Shown here one piece after another: positions 1 to 5,798 of a stretch of 8,395 bases of DNA. The notes beneath the pieces are model-generated. The model did no database searches. It saw only the letters and a program-made list of their open reading frames with translations, and had not been told where the DNA came from. Source of the DNA: Myxococcota bacterium (lineage in GTDB: Bacteria > Myxococcota > Polyangia > GCA-2747355 > JAKLHH01); contig JAKLHH010000271.1 in the NCBI GenBank assembly GCA_022710245.1, positions 1-8,395 on the forward strand. The letters are read 5' to 3'. The position numbers and the translations under genes were made by a program. Every line of letters starts with the position of its first letter. Positions within the stretch are counted from its first letter, which is position 1.

Positions 1-42
1 GGCCTTCTTCGCCGGCTTCTTGCGTGGGGTGCTCTTGGCCAT
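1..42 (-). CDS. N-terminal fragment of a Lys/Ala-rich protein (partial, runs off the left edge)
   Basis: Read on the minus strand, an ATG at 42-40 opens a frame of 14 codons, MAKSTPRKKPAKKA, that continues past the window edge. A good Shine-Dalgarno (GGAGG) lies 7 nt upstream of the ATG. The basic Lys/Pro/Ala composition resembles the tails of histone-H1-like bacterial DNA-binding proteins, and also the N-terminal extensions seen on some DksA/TraR-type or other nucleic-acid-binding proteins of high-GC bacteria. No folded domain is visible, so the function cannot be assigned. The gene diverges from the larA homologue, with 125 bp between the two start codons. I am fairly sure of the start because of the ribosome site, and unsure of the product. 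Confidence 0.6.
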   Translation of the reverse strand, partial: MAKSTPRKKPAKKA

Positions 43-128
43 CGTTCTTCCTCCGGCTGGCGACGAGATCGGGGAGCGGTTCATCTTCCGGCAAGTGGGG
101 CGGATGATGCTAGCTCAACCTTCAACTC

Positions 129-137
129 TGCTATCCT
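129..137 (+). promoter_or_regulatory. Possible extended -10 promoter element for the larA-gspE pair
   Basis: TGCTATCCT has the TGn extension followed by a -10-like hexamer (TATCCT, 4 of 6 matches to TATAAT). It lies about 30 nt upstream of the larA-like start codon, which would give a short leader containing the AGGAGG ribosome site. I see no convincing -35 hexamer at 16-18 nt spacing. The call rests on one weak motif in the 125-bp divergent intergenic region. Confidence 0.22.
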
Positions 138-167
138 CCCGGAGTTCAGCCAGGAGGCGCGGCAGCG

Positions 168-1481
168 ATGGCAGGCGACGTCCGCGAGGTGGAGCTCCTC
201 TACGGCCGCGAGGGGCTGCGCCTGCGCGTGCCCGCGGCGGCCGAGGTGCTGGCCGGCGCGGACCCACCACCGCTGACCGATCCGGCGGGAGCCGTGCGCG
301 CGGCGCTGGCTGCCCCCCTCGGCGCGCCGCCGCTCGCCGAGCTGGTGCGCGTCCGGCGTCCCGCCACGGTGGCGATCACCGTCTCGGACCTCACCCGGCC
401 GGTTCCCTATCGCGAGCTGCTGCCCCCGCTCCTCGAGGTGCTCGCGGCCGCCGGCGTCGAGGACCGCCAGCTCCTGGTCGTCATCGGCACCGGGATGCAC
501 CGGCCGACCACCACCGCGGAGCGCGAGCTGATCCTCGGCGCCGAAGTGCTCTCGCGCCTGGAGGTGATCGACCACCGCGCCGACGAGGCCGACTCGCTGG
601 TCGAGGTGAGCCGTGATCCACCCGTGCGGGTGAGCCGCCGCTTCCTCGAGGCCGACCTCCGCATCGTCACGGGCCTGATCGAGCCGCACTTCATGGCGGG
701 CTACTCGGGCGGCCCGAAGGGCGTCTGCCCGGCGCTCGTCGACCTGCGCACGATCGAGGTCTTCCACGGCTACCGCACGCTGGCCGACCCGCGCGCCGAC
801 AGCGGCGTCCTCGACGGGAACCCCTGCCAGGACATCTCGCTCGAGGTGGCGCGGCGCGTGGGCGTGGACCTCCTCCTCAACGCGGCGATCACCCGCTCGC
901 GCCGCCTGGCGGGCGTCTACTGCGGCGAGCTGGTCGCCGCCCACCGCGCCGGCTGCGCCGAGGTCGCCGGCTGGGTCACCGCGCCGGTGCGCGAGCCCTT
1001 CGACCTCGTCGTCACCTCTGGCGGCGGCTTCCCCCTCGACCAGACCTTCTACCAGTCGGTGAAGGGCATGGTCGGCGCGCTCCCCGCGCTCGGGCCCGGG
1101 TCCGAGCTGCTCCTCGTCACGGGCTGCGGCGAGGGGCTGGGGAGCGCGGCCTACGAGCAGATCCTGCTCCGCTGGGGGGAGGACTGGCGGGGCTTCCTGG
1201 CGCATCTCGCCGCGCGCCCGCAGGTGACCGACCTCGACCAGTGGGAGCTGCAGATGCAGTGCCGCGTCCTCGAGCGGATCGGCCCGGAGCGGCTCTGGCT
1301 GGCGAGCGACGGGATCCCGCTCGAGGTGCAGCGGCGGCTGGCGCTGCGCGCTGCGCCGGGCAGCGGCGCGGCGTCCGCACGAGCGCAGGCGCTGGTCGAC
1401 GCGATCCTGGCGCGACGGCCCGGGGCGCGGGTCGCGGTGGTCCCCGATGGGCCCTACACCATGCTCGTCCCCGAGCGCTGA
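168..1481 (+). CDS. larA: LarA-family (DUF2088) nickel-pincer-type racemase/epimerase homologue
   Basis: This 437-aa protein matches LarA, the lactate racemase whose nickel-pincer nucleotide is tethered to a lysine and which interconverts D- and L-2-hydroxyacids. Visible motifs are SDLTRPVP (73-80, Arg77), GTGMHR (107-112, His111), EPH (172-174), YSGGPKG (179-185, Lys184), FHG (199-201) and YQSVKG (295-300, Gln296, Lys299). His174, Lys184 and His200 fall at the same numbers as I recall for the Lactiplantibacillus enzyme, and His111 corresponds to its His108. The length is normal (about 425 aa). The cofactor-carrying Lys and the catalytic His residues are therefore present, so an active enzyme is plausible. 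The family contains many 2-hydroxyacid specificities, so lactate is not assured. Cofactor synthesis needs LarB, LarC and LarE, none of which is in the window. The ATG at 168 is supported by AGGAGG at 152-157. The stop codon overlaps the ribosome site of the following gspE-like gene, so the two are probably co-transcribed. Confidence 0.88.
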   Translation: MAGDVREVELLYGREGLRLRVPAAAEVLAGADPPPLTDPAGAVRAALAAPLGAPPLAELVRVRRPATVAITVSDLTRPVPYRELLPPLLEVLAAAGVEDRQLLVVIGTGMHRPTTTAERELILGAEVLSRLEVIDHRADEADSLVEVSRDPPVRVSRRFLEADLRIVTGLIEPHFMAGYSGGPKGVCPALVDLRTIEVFHGYRTLADPRADSGVLDGNPCQDISLEVARRVGVDLLLNAAITRSRRLAGVYCGELVAAHRAGCAEVAGWVTAPVREPFDLVVTSGGGFPLDQTFYQSVKGMVGALPALGPGSELLLVTGCGEGLGSAAYEQILLRWGEDWRGFLAHLAARPQVTDLDQWELQMQCRVLERIGPERLWLASDGIPLEVQRRLALRAAPGSGAASARAQALVDAILARRPGARVAVVPDGPYTMLVPER

Positions 1482-1492
1482 GGAGGCACGCC

Positions 1493-3022
1493 GTGGAGCC
1501 GTTCCGGGAGCTCTCGCAGTTCGCCCTCGACCCCGACTCCATTCGCCGGCTGGGACTCCACTACTGCCGGCGGAACAACGTGGTCATCCTGGGCAAGGTC
1601 GACCCGGCGGACGGCTCGCCGGTGACGATCGGGGTGATCGACCCGGGCGCCGAGGCGCTCCTCGCCGAGGTGGCGGCCTTCCTCGGGCGGCCGGTCACGC
1701 CGGTGCGCCTCAACAGCTACGAGATCCAGAAGGCGATCGGCCTCGGCTTCGAGGTGCCTCCGCCACGCGAGGACACGGCGCGCCTGACGCTGACGCCGGT
1801 CCGCGACATGTCCTTCCACCCGGGCAGCACGGTGATCGACATGCTGAACGAGGTCCTCGGCCAGGCGGTGCGCCTGGGCGCCAGCGACCTGCACCTCGAG
1901 CGCTACGAGGACGACGTCGACGTCCGCCTCCGCATCGACGGCATCCTGCACCAGGTGAGCACCCCGATCAGCGTCGAGAACCTCGGCGGTCTGATCACGC
2001 GCCTCAAGGTCCTCGCCGGCCTCGACGTCGCCGATCACCGCGTGGCCCAGGACGGACGGATCCGCGCCAGCTACGAGGAGGGCGGCGAGAGCCGGCGGAT
2101 CGACTTCCGCCTCTCGGTGGTGCCTGGCCCGGGCGGCGAGGACGCGGTGCTGAGGGTCCTCGACAACTCGACCCCGGTGCTCGGGCTCGAGCGGCTCGGC
2201 ATGGACGCCGCGACGCGCGCCTGCTTCGAGGAGCTGATCGCCAACCCCGAGGGGCTGGTGCTCGTCACCGGCCCGACCGGGAGCGGCAAGACGACCACGC
2301 TCTACTCGGCGCTCGATCGGCTCCGCTCGGCGGAGCGGAAGGTCCTCACCGTCGAGGACCCCATCGAGTACGTGCTGGCGAAGACCAACCAGAAGCAGGC
2401 CACCGAGCAGATGGGCTTCGCCGCCTACGCGCGGGCCTTCATGCGGCAGAACCCCGACGTCATCCTGATCGGCGAGGTCCGCGACGAGGAGACCGCCGAC
2501 GTGGCGATCCGCGCCGCGCAGACCGGGCACCTGGTGCTGAGCACGCTGCACACCAACGACTCGCTGCGCGCGGTCTCGCGGCTGCAGACGCTGGGGGTGG
2601 ACGCGGAGCTGATCGGCGAGTCGCTCCTCGGCTCGCTCTCGCAGCGGCTGGCGCGGCGCCTCTGCCCGGCCTGCCGGACGCAGGGCCCGATCCCGGAGGA
2701 GGTGCGGCGGCGGCTGCCGCTCGACTCCGGCGAGAAGGAGGCGTGGTGCGCGCGCGGCTGCGACGAGTGCCGCGCGACCGGCTACCGTGGCCGGGTGGGT
2801 CTCTACGAGCTCTTCGCCGTCGACGACGAGCTGGCCGACAGGATCGCTGCTGGCGTGCCCCTCGGCGAGGTGCGCGACGCGGCGCTCGCGCGCGGCATGC
2901 GCACGCTCCTCGATGACGCGCTGGCCAAGGCACGCGAGGGCGTCACCTCGCTCGAGGAGGTGCTGAGGGTGATGCCCTATCGGATCATCCAGGCGCAGCG
3001 ACGGCGGCTCGCCTCGCGCTAG
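1493..3022 (+). CDS. gspE: GspE/PulE-type secretion (or type IV pilus) assembly ATPase
   Basis: This 509-aa protein is a hexameric cytoplasmic ATPase of the type II secretion/type IV pilus class, which drives pseudopilin or pilin assembly at the inner membrane. A short N-terminal domain of about 100 residues (MshE_N/T2SSE_N-like) precedes the ATPase core. The core has ASDLHLE (130-136), Walker A GPTGSGKTT (260-268, Lys266), Asp box VEDPIE (287-292), Walker B VILIGEVRD (323-331, Glu328) and His box (His346, His353). A zinc-type tetracysteine element follows, with CPAC (391-394) and CDEC (423-426) plus an extra Cys419. All catalytic motifs are intact and the length suits GspE better than the longer PilB. 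The start is GTG at 1493. AGGAGG (1481-1486) lies 6 nt upstream and begins on the last base of the larA stop codon, and the next in-frame ATG is about 300 bases further in. The frame stays open upstream to 1241, but there it overlaps larA and is not coding. No gspF, pilin or secretin gene lies nearby, so T2SS versus pilus versus an orphan role is undecided. Confidence 0.93.
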   Translation: MEPFRELSQFALDPDSIRRLGLHYCRRNNVVILGKVDPADGSPVTIGVIDPGAEALLAEVAAFLGRPVTPVRLNSYEIQKAIGLGFEVPPPREDTARLTLTPVRDMSFHPGSTVIDMLNEVLGQAVRLGASDLHLERYEDDVDVRLRIDGILHQVSTPISVENLGGLITRLKVLAGLDVADHRVAQDGRIRASYEEGGESRRIDFRLSVVPGPGGEDAVLRVLDNSTPVLGLERLGMDAATRACFEELIANPEGLVLVTGPTGSGKTTTLYSALDRLRSAERKVLTVEDPIEYVLAKTNQKQATEQMGFAAYARAFMRQNPDVILIGEVRDEETADVAIRAAQTGHLVLSTLHTNDSLRAVSRLQTLGVDAELIGESLLGSLSQRLARRLCPACRTQGPIPEEVRRRLPLDSGEKEAWCARGCDECRATGYRGRVGLYELFAVDDELADRIAAGVPLGEVRDAALARGMRTLLDDALAKAREGVTSLEEVLRVMPYRIIQAQRRRLASR

Positions 3023-3046
3023 CGGGCCGAACCAGGACTGCGCCCT

Positions 3047-3078
3047 GAGGGACACTCGCCTCGAGTGCGTCTGCCCTC
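3047..3078 (+). terminator. Hairpin just after gspE, possible terminator
   Basis: About 24 nt after the gspE stop, GAGGG (3047-3051) pairs with CCCTC (3074-3078), and within it CACTCG (3053-3058) pairs with CGAGTG (3062-3067) across a 3-nt loop. There is no U-tract after it, so it is not a canonical intrinsic terminator. It could act with Rho, protect the 3' end of the mRNA, or be incidental in such GC-rich DNA. Confidence 0.35.
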
Positions 3079-3113
3079 CCGAAGAGGATTGCTGCCGACG
3101 AGGGTGGGGCGGC

Positions 3114-3143
3114 CGTCCGGGGCCAGCACGTGCCAGCCGGACG
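3114..3143. repeat. Inverted repeat in the gspE downstream spacer
   Basis: CGTCCGG (3114-3120) and CCGGACG (3137-3143) are perfect inverted arms. An inner GGC/GCC pairing extends the stem to 10 bp with a 2-nt bulge, and the loop carries the palindrome GCACGTGC. The arms lie about 90 nt upstream of the 180-aa gene. It could be a second 3'-end hairpin for gspE, an operator, or chance. No T-run follows on either strand. The remainder of the 208-bp spacer (3023-3230) holds the hairpin at 3047-3078 and no convincing gene. Confidence 0.35.
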
Positions 3144-3230
3144 CGGGCTGCCAGCCAGCTCCAGCTTCCCCGAGCGTGACAAGGGCCGCGCCCCGAGCGA
3201 CAATCACGCCCCCGTCACCTGGAGGTCAGC

Positions 3231-3773
3231 ATGGATTCGAGCCCCGCCGCGACCGCCTTCGAGCGGATGGCCGCCTCGCTCGGTGGCACCTGTGTCACCA
3301 CGGACGAGGCCGAGCCGAGCGTCCGCTTCCGCTGGTCTGGACACGAGCTGCACCTCTCCATCGTCGACGACCCGTCGGGGCGGAGGACCGGGTTGGTGTT
3401 GAAGCTCGCGGCCGACCCGCCCTTCGAGCTGGACGTCTACCCCCAGCGCGCCCTCTTCAACCTGGTCCGGCGCCTGGTGCCCCTGCAGGACATCGTCGTC
3501 GGCGACGCCGAGTTCGACCGGTCCTTCGTGGTGAAGGGGTCGGATCCGGAGCGCGTGATCGAGCTCTTCTCGGCGGGCGTGCGGACGGCGCTCCTGGCGC
3601 TCGCGGGCCTCGGCGAGGGCGGCTTCGCCACGGTCTACACGACGCTCAAGGCCGTCGTGGTGGCGGTCGAGGGGCGCGTCGAGGAGCTGGAGAAGCTGGA
3701 GACGCTGGCAGCGCACGCCCGCACCGTCTTCGGGGCCTACCTGCGCGTCGCCGGCCTGGAGTCCGCGACGTGA
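3231..3773 (+). CDS. Hypothetical protein, 180 aa, unrecognised family
   Basis: I do not recognise this gene's function. The protein has no signal peptide or membrane segment and looks cytoplasmic, with an alpha/beta composition. Its most distinctive stretch is DAEFDRSFVVKGSDPERV (92-109). That motif (D-x-x-FD-x-x-F-x-V-x-x-x-DP) recalls uncharacterised DUF3137-like bacterial proteins, but this resemblance is from memory and weak. Residues 33-70 have an alternating hydrophobic pattern typical of beta strands (FRWSGHELHLSIV and LVLKLA). The C-terminal part from about 137 is Val/Glu/Leu-rich and probably helical, possibly a short coiled coil at VEGRVEELEKLETL. GGAGG at 3221-3225, 5 nt before the ATG, gives a firm start. 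It stands alone after the structured spacer and converges with the YkgJ-like gene. Base composition matches its neighbours, so I see no sign of recent transfer. Confidence 0.8.
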   Translation: MDSSPAATAFERMAASLGGTCVTTDEAEPSVRFRWSGHELHLSIVDDPSGRRTGLVLKLAADPPFELDVYPQRALFNLVRRLVPLQDIVVGDAEFDRSFVVKGSDPERVIELFSAGVRTALLALAGLGEGGFATVYTTLKAVVVAVEGRVEELEKLETLAAHARTVFGAYLRVAGLESAT

Positions 3774-3798
3774 GCGCAGGCTTCGATCGCCTCCAGCC

Positions 3799-3818
3799 GG
3801 ACCGCTACTCGGTGGTCC
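3799..3818. terminator. Weak hairpin between convergent genes
   Basis: GGACC (3799-3803) and GGTCC (3814-3818) form a 5-bp stem with a 10-nt loop in the 69-bp gap between the stops of the 180-aa gene and the YkgJ-like gene. The position suits a bidirectional terminator. The stem is short and there is no T-run on either side, so the call rests mainly on location. Confidence 0.22.
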
Positions 3819-3842
3819 ACGCGACCGCTGGCCGACTCGGGG

Positions 3843-4577
3843 TCAACCCGGCGCCAGCTTCCGGTAGCGGGCCACGCTCCCGGGGAAGGCGATCGCGAGC
3901 TCGCGGAACCAGCGGTCGCTGGTGCGCTCGGCGACCTCGCGGATCTCTCCGGGCGACTCGCAGGTGAGGAGCACGCAGTCGATGGGCTTGGCCGTGATCT
4001 GCTCGCGGCTGGCCGGGTCGTGGAGCAGGCAGCAGCGGCCGCTGTCGCCGTCGTCCTCGGGCCAGGCCGGGCGTCGGCGGCTGAGGAACACGCAGCCGCG
4101 GTTCAGCCAGGGGTTGGCGTCGAAGAGCGCGGCGCGCGTCTCGTAGAACTCGCCCACCTCGGGCACCACGATGGGGTGCCCGTCGGCGCTCAGGCTGCGC
4201 GGATGAAAGAGCAGCAGCTCGCGGGCGCCGCCGGCGGCGCCGGTCCCGCGCACGGTGACGTCGAAGTAGGTCTCGACGAAGTCGCCGAGCGAGAGCCCCG
4301 GCGCGAAGGCGTGGTCGCCGCGGACCAGCCCGCGGCGGTAGCGATCGTGGATCAGCAGCACGTTCTCGAGGATGGCGAAGCCGCTCTGCAGGCAGCAGGG
4401 CGAGGAGCAGCGGTCGCAGTCCTCGGCGGCGACGCCGGTGGAGGGGCGCCCGGTCCTCGCGTCCCTGCAGGACGCTCCGGGATGAGACGGCGAGCGCCTC
4501 GCGTGGTGCTCGGCGAGGAGCGCGCGGAGCTTGTCGGGGAGGGGCTGTGGGCTGCCTGGTCTGGCTGGCTTGGTCAT
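3843..4577 (-). CDS. Cysteine-cluster (YkgJ/CxxCxxCC-like) protein
   Basis: This is a soluble protein of 244 aa with ten cysteines and no signal peptide. The arrangement fits the YkgJ family of putative zinc/iron-chelating proteins (PF03692). CDRCSSPCC is at 54-62, GCVFL at 161-165, GRCCLLHDP at 180-188 and KPIDCVLLTC at 197-206. The spacing of the first cluster is CxxCxxxCC rather than CxxCxxCC. About 100 residues separate the first cluster from the others, longer than in minimal YkgJ proteins, and that insert contains the YFDVTVRGTG region. The family function is not established; metal binding is inferred from the cysteines. The ATG (4577-4575) overlaps the TGA of the upstream kinase gene as TGATG, with a GGAGG ribosome site inside the kinase's end, so the two genes are translationally coupled. 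The large frame that remains open upstream to 5654 is a shadow of the kinase gene. Confidence 0.82.
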   Translation of the reverse strand: MTKPARPGSPQPLPDKLRALLAEHHARRSPSHPGASCRDARTGRPSTGVAAEDCDRCSSPCCLQSGFAILENVLLIHDRYRRGLVRGDHAFAPGLSLGDFVETYFDVTVRGTGAAGGARELLLFHPRSLSADGHPIVVPEVGEFYETRAALFDANPWLNRGCVFLSRRRPAWPEDDGDSGRCCLLHDPASREQITAKPIDCVLLTCESPGEIREVAERTSDRWFRELAIAFPGSVARYRKLAPG

Positions 4578-5620
4578 CAGGCGCCTCCCTGCCAGGCGAG
4601 CGCGTTCAGGCGCTCGACCTCGGGCAGCTGCGCGTGCACCGAGCGAGCGAGCGCGAGCTGCGAGCGTGCCCGCGCCAGGTTGTGGTCGGTGGCGCTCGCG
4701 TACCGCGCCGGGTCCCAGCGGAAGTAGCTCTCCTCCAGCGAGTCGGTGCAGAAGCGCGCGGCGAGCTCCACCGCGATCAGCTCCAGCGCCGCGGGGATGG
4801 CCTCCCGCTCGCTGGCAGAGGGGAGCGGACCGAGGCCCTCGGCGTAGCCGGCGAGCGCGGCGGCGAGGAGCGGGAGCTCGAGCGCGCCCTCGACCTCCTC
4901 GCCGAGCGGGCTGCACCAGGAGCGCAGCGCGTCGCCGAGCTCGAGCGCGATGGGCATCCGCGCGATGGTGTCGAGGTCGACCAGCGCGAGCGCCTCGCCG
5001 CCCTCCGCGAAGATGATGTTGCTGATCTTGGGGTCGCCGTGGACCACCCGGTCGGGGAGCCCCGCGGGGAGCGCGAGCCCGTCGGCGGCGGCGAGGATGG
5101 CCTCCGCGAGGGGCTGCACCTCGGCGAGGCGGCGGTGCCCCGCGTGTGTGGTCAGCGCGACGCGGAGCCGCGTCAGGTGGCGGGGCGTGTCGTGGACGCC
5201 GAGCCGGCGCTGGTGCAGCTCCTCGCGGTAGCCCCAGAGCGCGCGGTGGAAGCGGCCGAGGAGGCGCCCCGCGGTGAAGCAGCGCGGGGGCGAGTCGGCG
5301 CGGAGCAGCGTCTCGCCCTCGACGCAGGTGAGGACGCGCCAGACAGCGCCCTCGCCGTCGTGGATCCAGAGGCGCTCCCCGGCGCGCACCAGGCGCGGCG
5401 TGCAGAGCCCGGCCGAGGCCACCACCCCGGTGATGGCCTCGATGTCGAGGTGGATCTCCGGCGCGAAGATCTTGTTCACCCGCTGCAGGATCAGCGGTCC
5501 GCCTGCCGCGTCGAGCCGGAAGGTGCGGTTGATGTGGCCGCTCGCGATGAGCGTGCAGGGCGCGCCGTCCAGGCTCCAGGCGGCCAGCACCTCGCGGGGT
5601 GGGCGCTCGTCGATGGTCAT
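4577..5620 (-). CDS. APH-fold small-molecule phosphotransferase (NahK/COG2334-like kinase)
   Basis: This 347-aa protein has the aminoglycoside-phosphotransferase/choline-kinase fold (PF01636). The N-lobe has GHINRTF (28-34) and LILQRVN (43-49), signatures I associate with the N-acetylhexosamine 1-kinase (NahK)-like branch. The catalytic loop is HGDPKISN (194-201), with catalytic Asp196 and metal-binding Asn201. The metal-binding element is LVDLDT (213-218), followed by ELGDALRSW. Nothing essential is missing, so ATP-dependent phosphorylation of a small metabolite, possibly a sugar or amino sugar, is likely. The actual substrate cannot be read from sequence, and antibiotic resistance is not implied. 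The ATG at 5620 has no clear Shine-Dalgarno: a TAGTAAC sequence ends 4 nt before it and a strong hairpin lies just beyond. A leaderless or hairpin-influenced start is possible. It is the first gene of a coupled pair with the cysteine-cluster protein. Confidence 0.88.
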   Translation of the reverse strand: MTIDERPPREVLAAWSLDGAPCTLIASGHINRTFRLDAAGGPLILQRVNKIFAPEIHLDIEAITGVVASAGLCTPRLVRAGERLWIHDGEGAVWRVLTCVEGETLLRADSPPRCFTAGRLLGRFHRALWGYREELHQRRLGVHDTPRHLTRLRVALTTHAGHRRLAEVQPLAEAILAAADGLALPAGLPDRVVHGDPKISNIIFAEGGEALALVDLDTIARMPIALELGDALRSWCSPLGEEVEGALELPLLAAALAGYAEGLGPLPSASEREAIPAALELIAVELAARFCTDSLEESYFRWDPARYASATDHNLARARSQLALARSVHAQLPEVERLNALAWQGGA

Positions 5621-5630
5621 GCCCGTTACT

Positions 5631-5659
5631 AGCCCAGAGCGCGCGGGCGCTCAAGGGCT
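5631..5659 (-). terminator. Strong hairpin between the metallopeptidase and kinase genes
   Basis: AGCCC (5631-5635) pairs with GGGCT (5655-5659), and inside it GAGCGC (5637-5642) pairs with GCGCTC (5647-5652) across a GCGG loop. This gives 11 bp interrupted only by an A opposite AA. It is the most stable simple hairpin I found in the spacers. On the minus strand it lies about 115 nt after the metallopeptidase stop and 10 nt before the kinase ATG. It could end the upstream transcript, although no U-run follows, or form a 5' structure for the kinase mRNA. Confidence 0.4.
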
Positions 5660-5686
5660 GTCGGCGGGCGGGGGCGGCCGGGCGGC

Positions 5687-5798
5687 GTGGCGCTCAGCGC
5701 AGGCGGACCAGCCGGGCGCGCGTCGGGTGGCGCTCAGCGCAGGCTGACCAGCCGGGCGCGCGTCGGGTGGCGCTCAGCGCAGGCGGACCAGCCGGGCG
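5687..5798. repeat. 40-bp direct tandem repeat, 2.8 copies, overlapping the 3' end of the metallopeptidase gene
   Basis: Copies begin with GTGGCGCTCAGCGCAGG at 5687, 5727 and 5767, a period of exactly 40 bp. Copies 1 and 2 (5687-5726, 5727-5766) differ at one base, G to T at 5745. Copy 3 matches for 32 bp and then diverges at 5799, inside the gene. A partial match (GCCGGGCG, 5677-5684) precedes copy 1. Copy 3 holds the last codons and TGA stop of the metallopeptidase, so copies 1 and 2 are downstream duplicates of the gene's 3' end, each repeating codons for ARLV(S/R)LR plus stop in its own frame. The stop sits in the centre of the palindrome GCGCTCAGCGC in every copy. There are no spacers, so this is not a CRISPR array. 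Confidence 0.93.

Noticed and set aside
81..1205. 374-codon minus-strand frame opposite larA
   Set aside because: Composition is typical of an antisense shadow, and the larA frame carries the conserved residues at the expected positions.
1454..3055. 533-codon minus-strand frame opposite gspE
   Set aside because: It is a shadow of gspE; the sense strand carries all Walker, Asp, His and Cys motifs in order.
4577..5620. Antibiotic-resistance aminoglycoside phosphotransferase
   Set aside because: Only the general fold is shared; the N-lobe motifs GHINxTF and LILQRVN point to the sugar-kinase-like branch, and there is no resistance or mobile context.
4547..5632. 361-codon plus-strand frame opposite the kinase gene
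   Set aside because: It is antisense to a kinase with an intact HGDxKxxN loop; no domain is visible in the plus-strand product.
4578..5654. Upstream extension of the Cys-cluster frame to 5654 (603 aa)
   Set aside because: The extension overlaps the kinase gene in another frame and is Arg/Ala/Pro-rich noise. A coupled ATG with a ribosome site at 4577 explains the real start.
5687..5798. CRISPR array
   Set aside because: The repeats abut directly with no unique spacers, overlap a coding end, and have no cas genes nearby.
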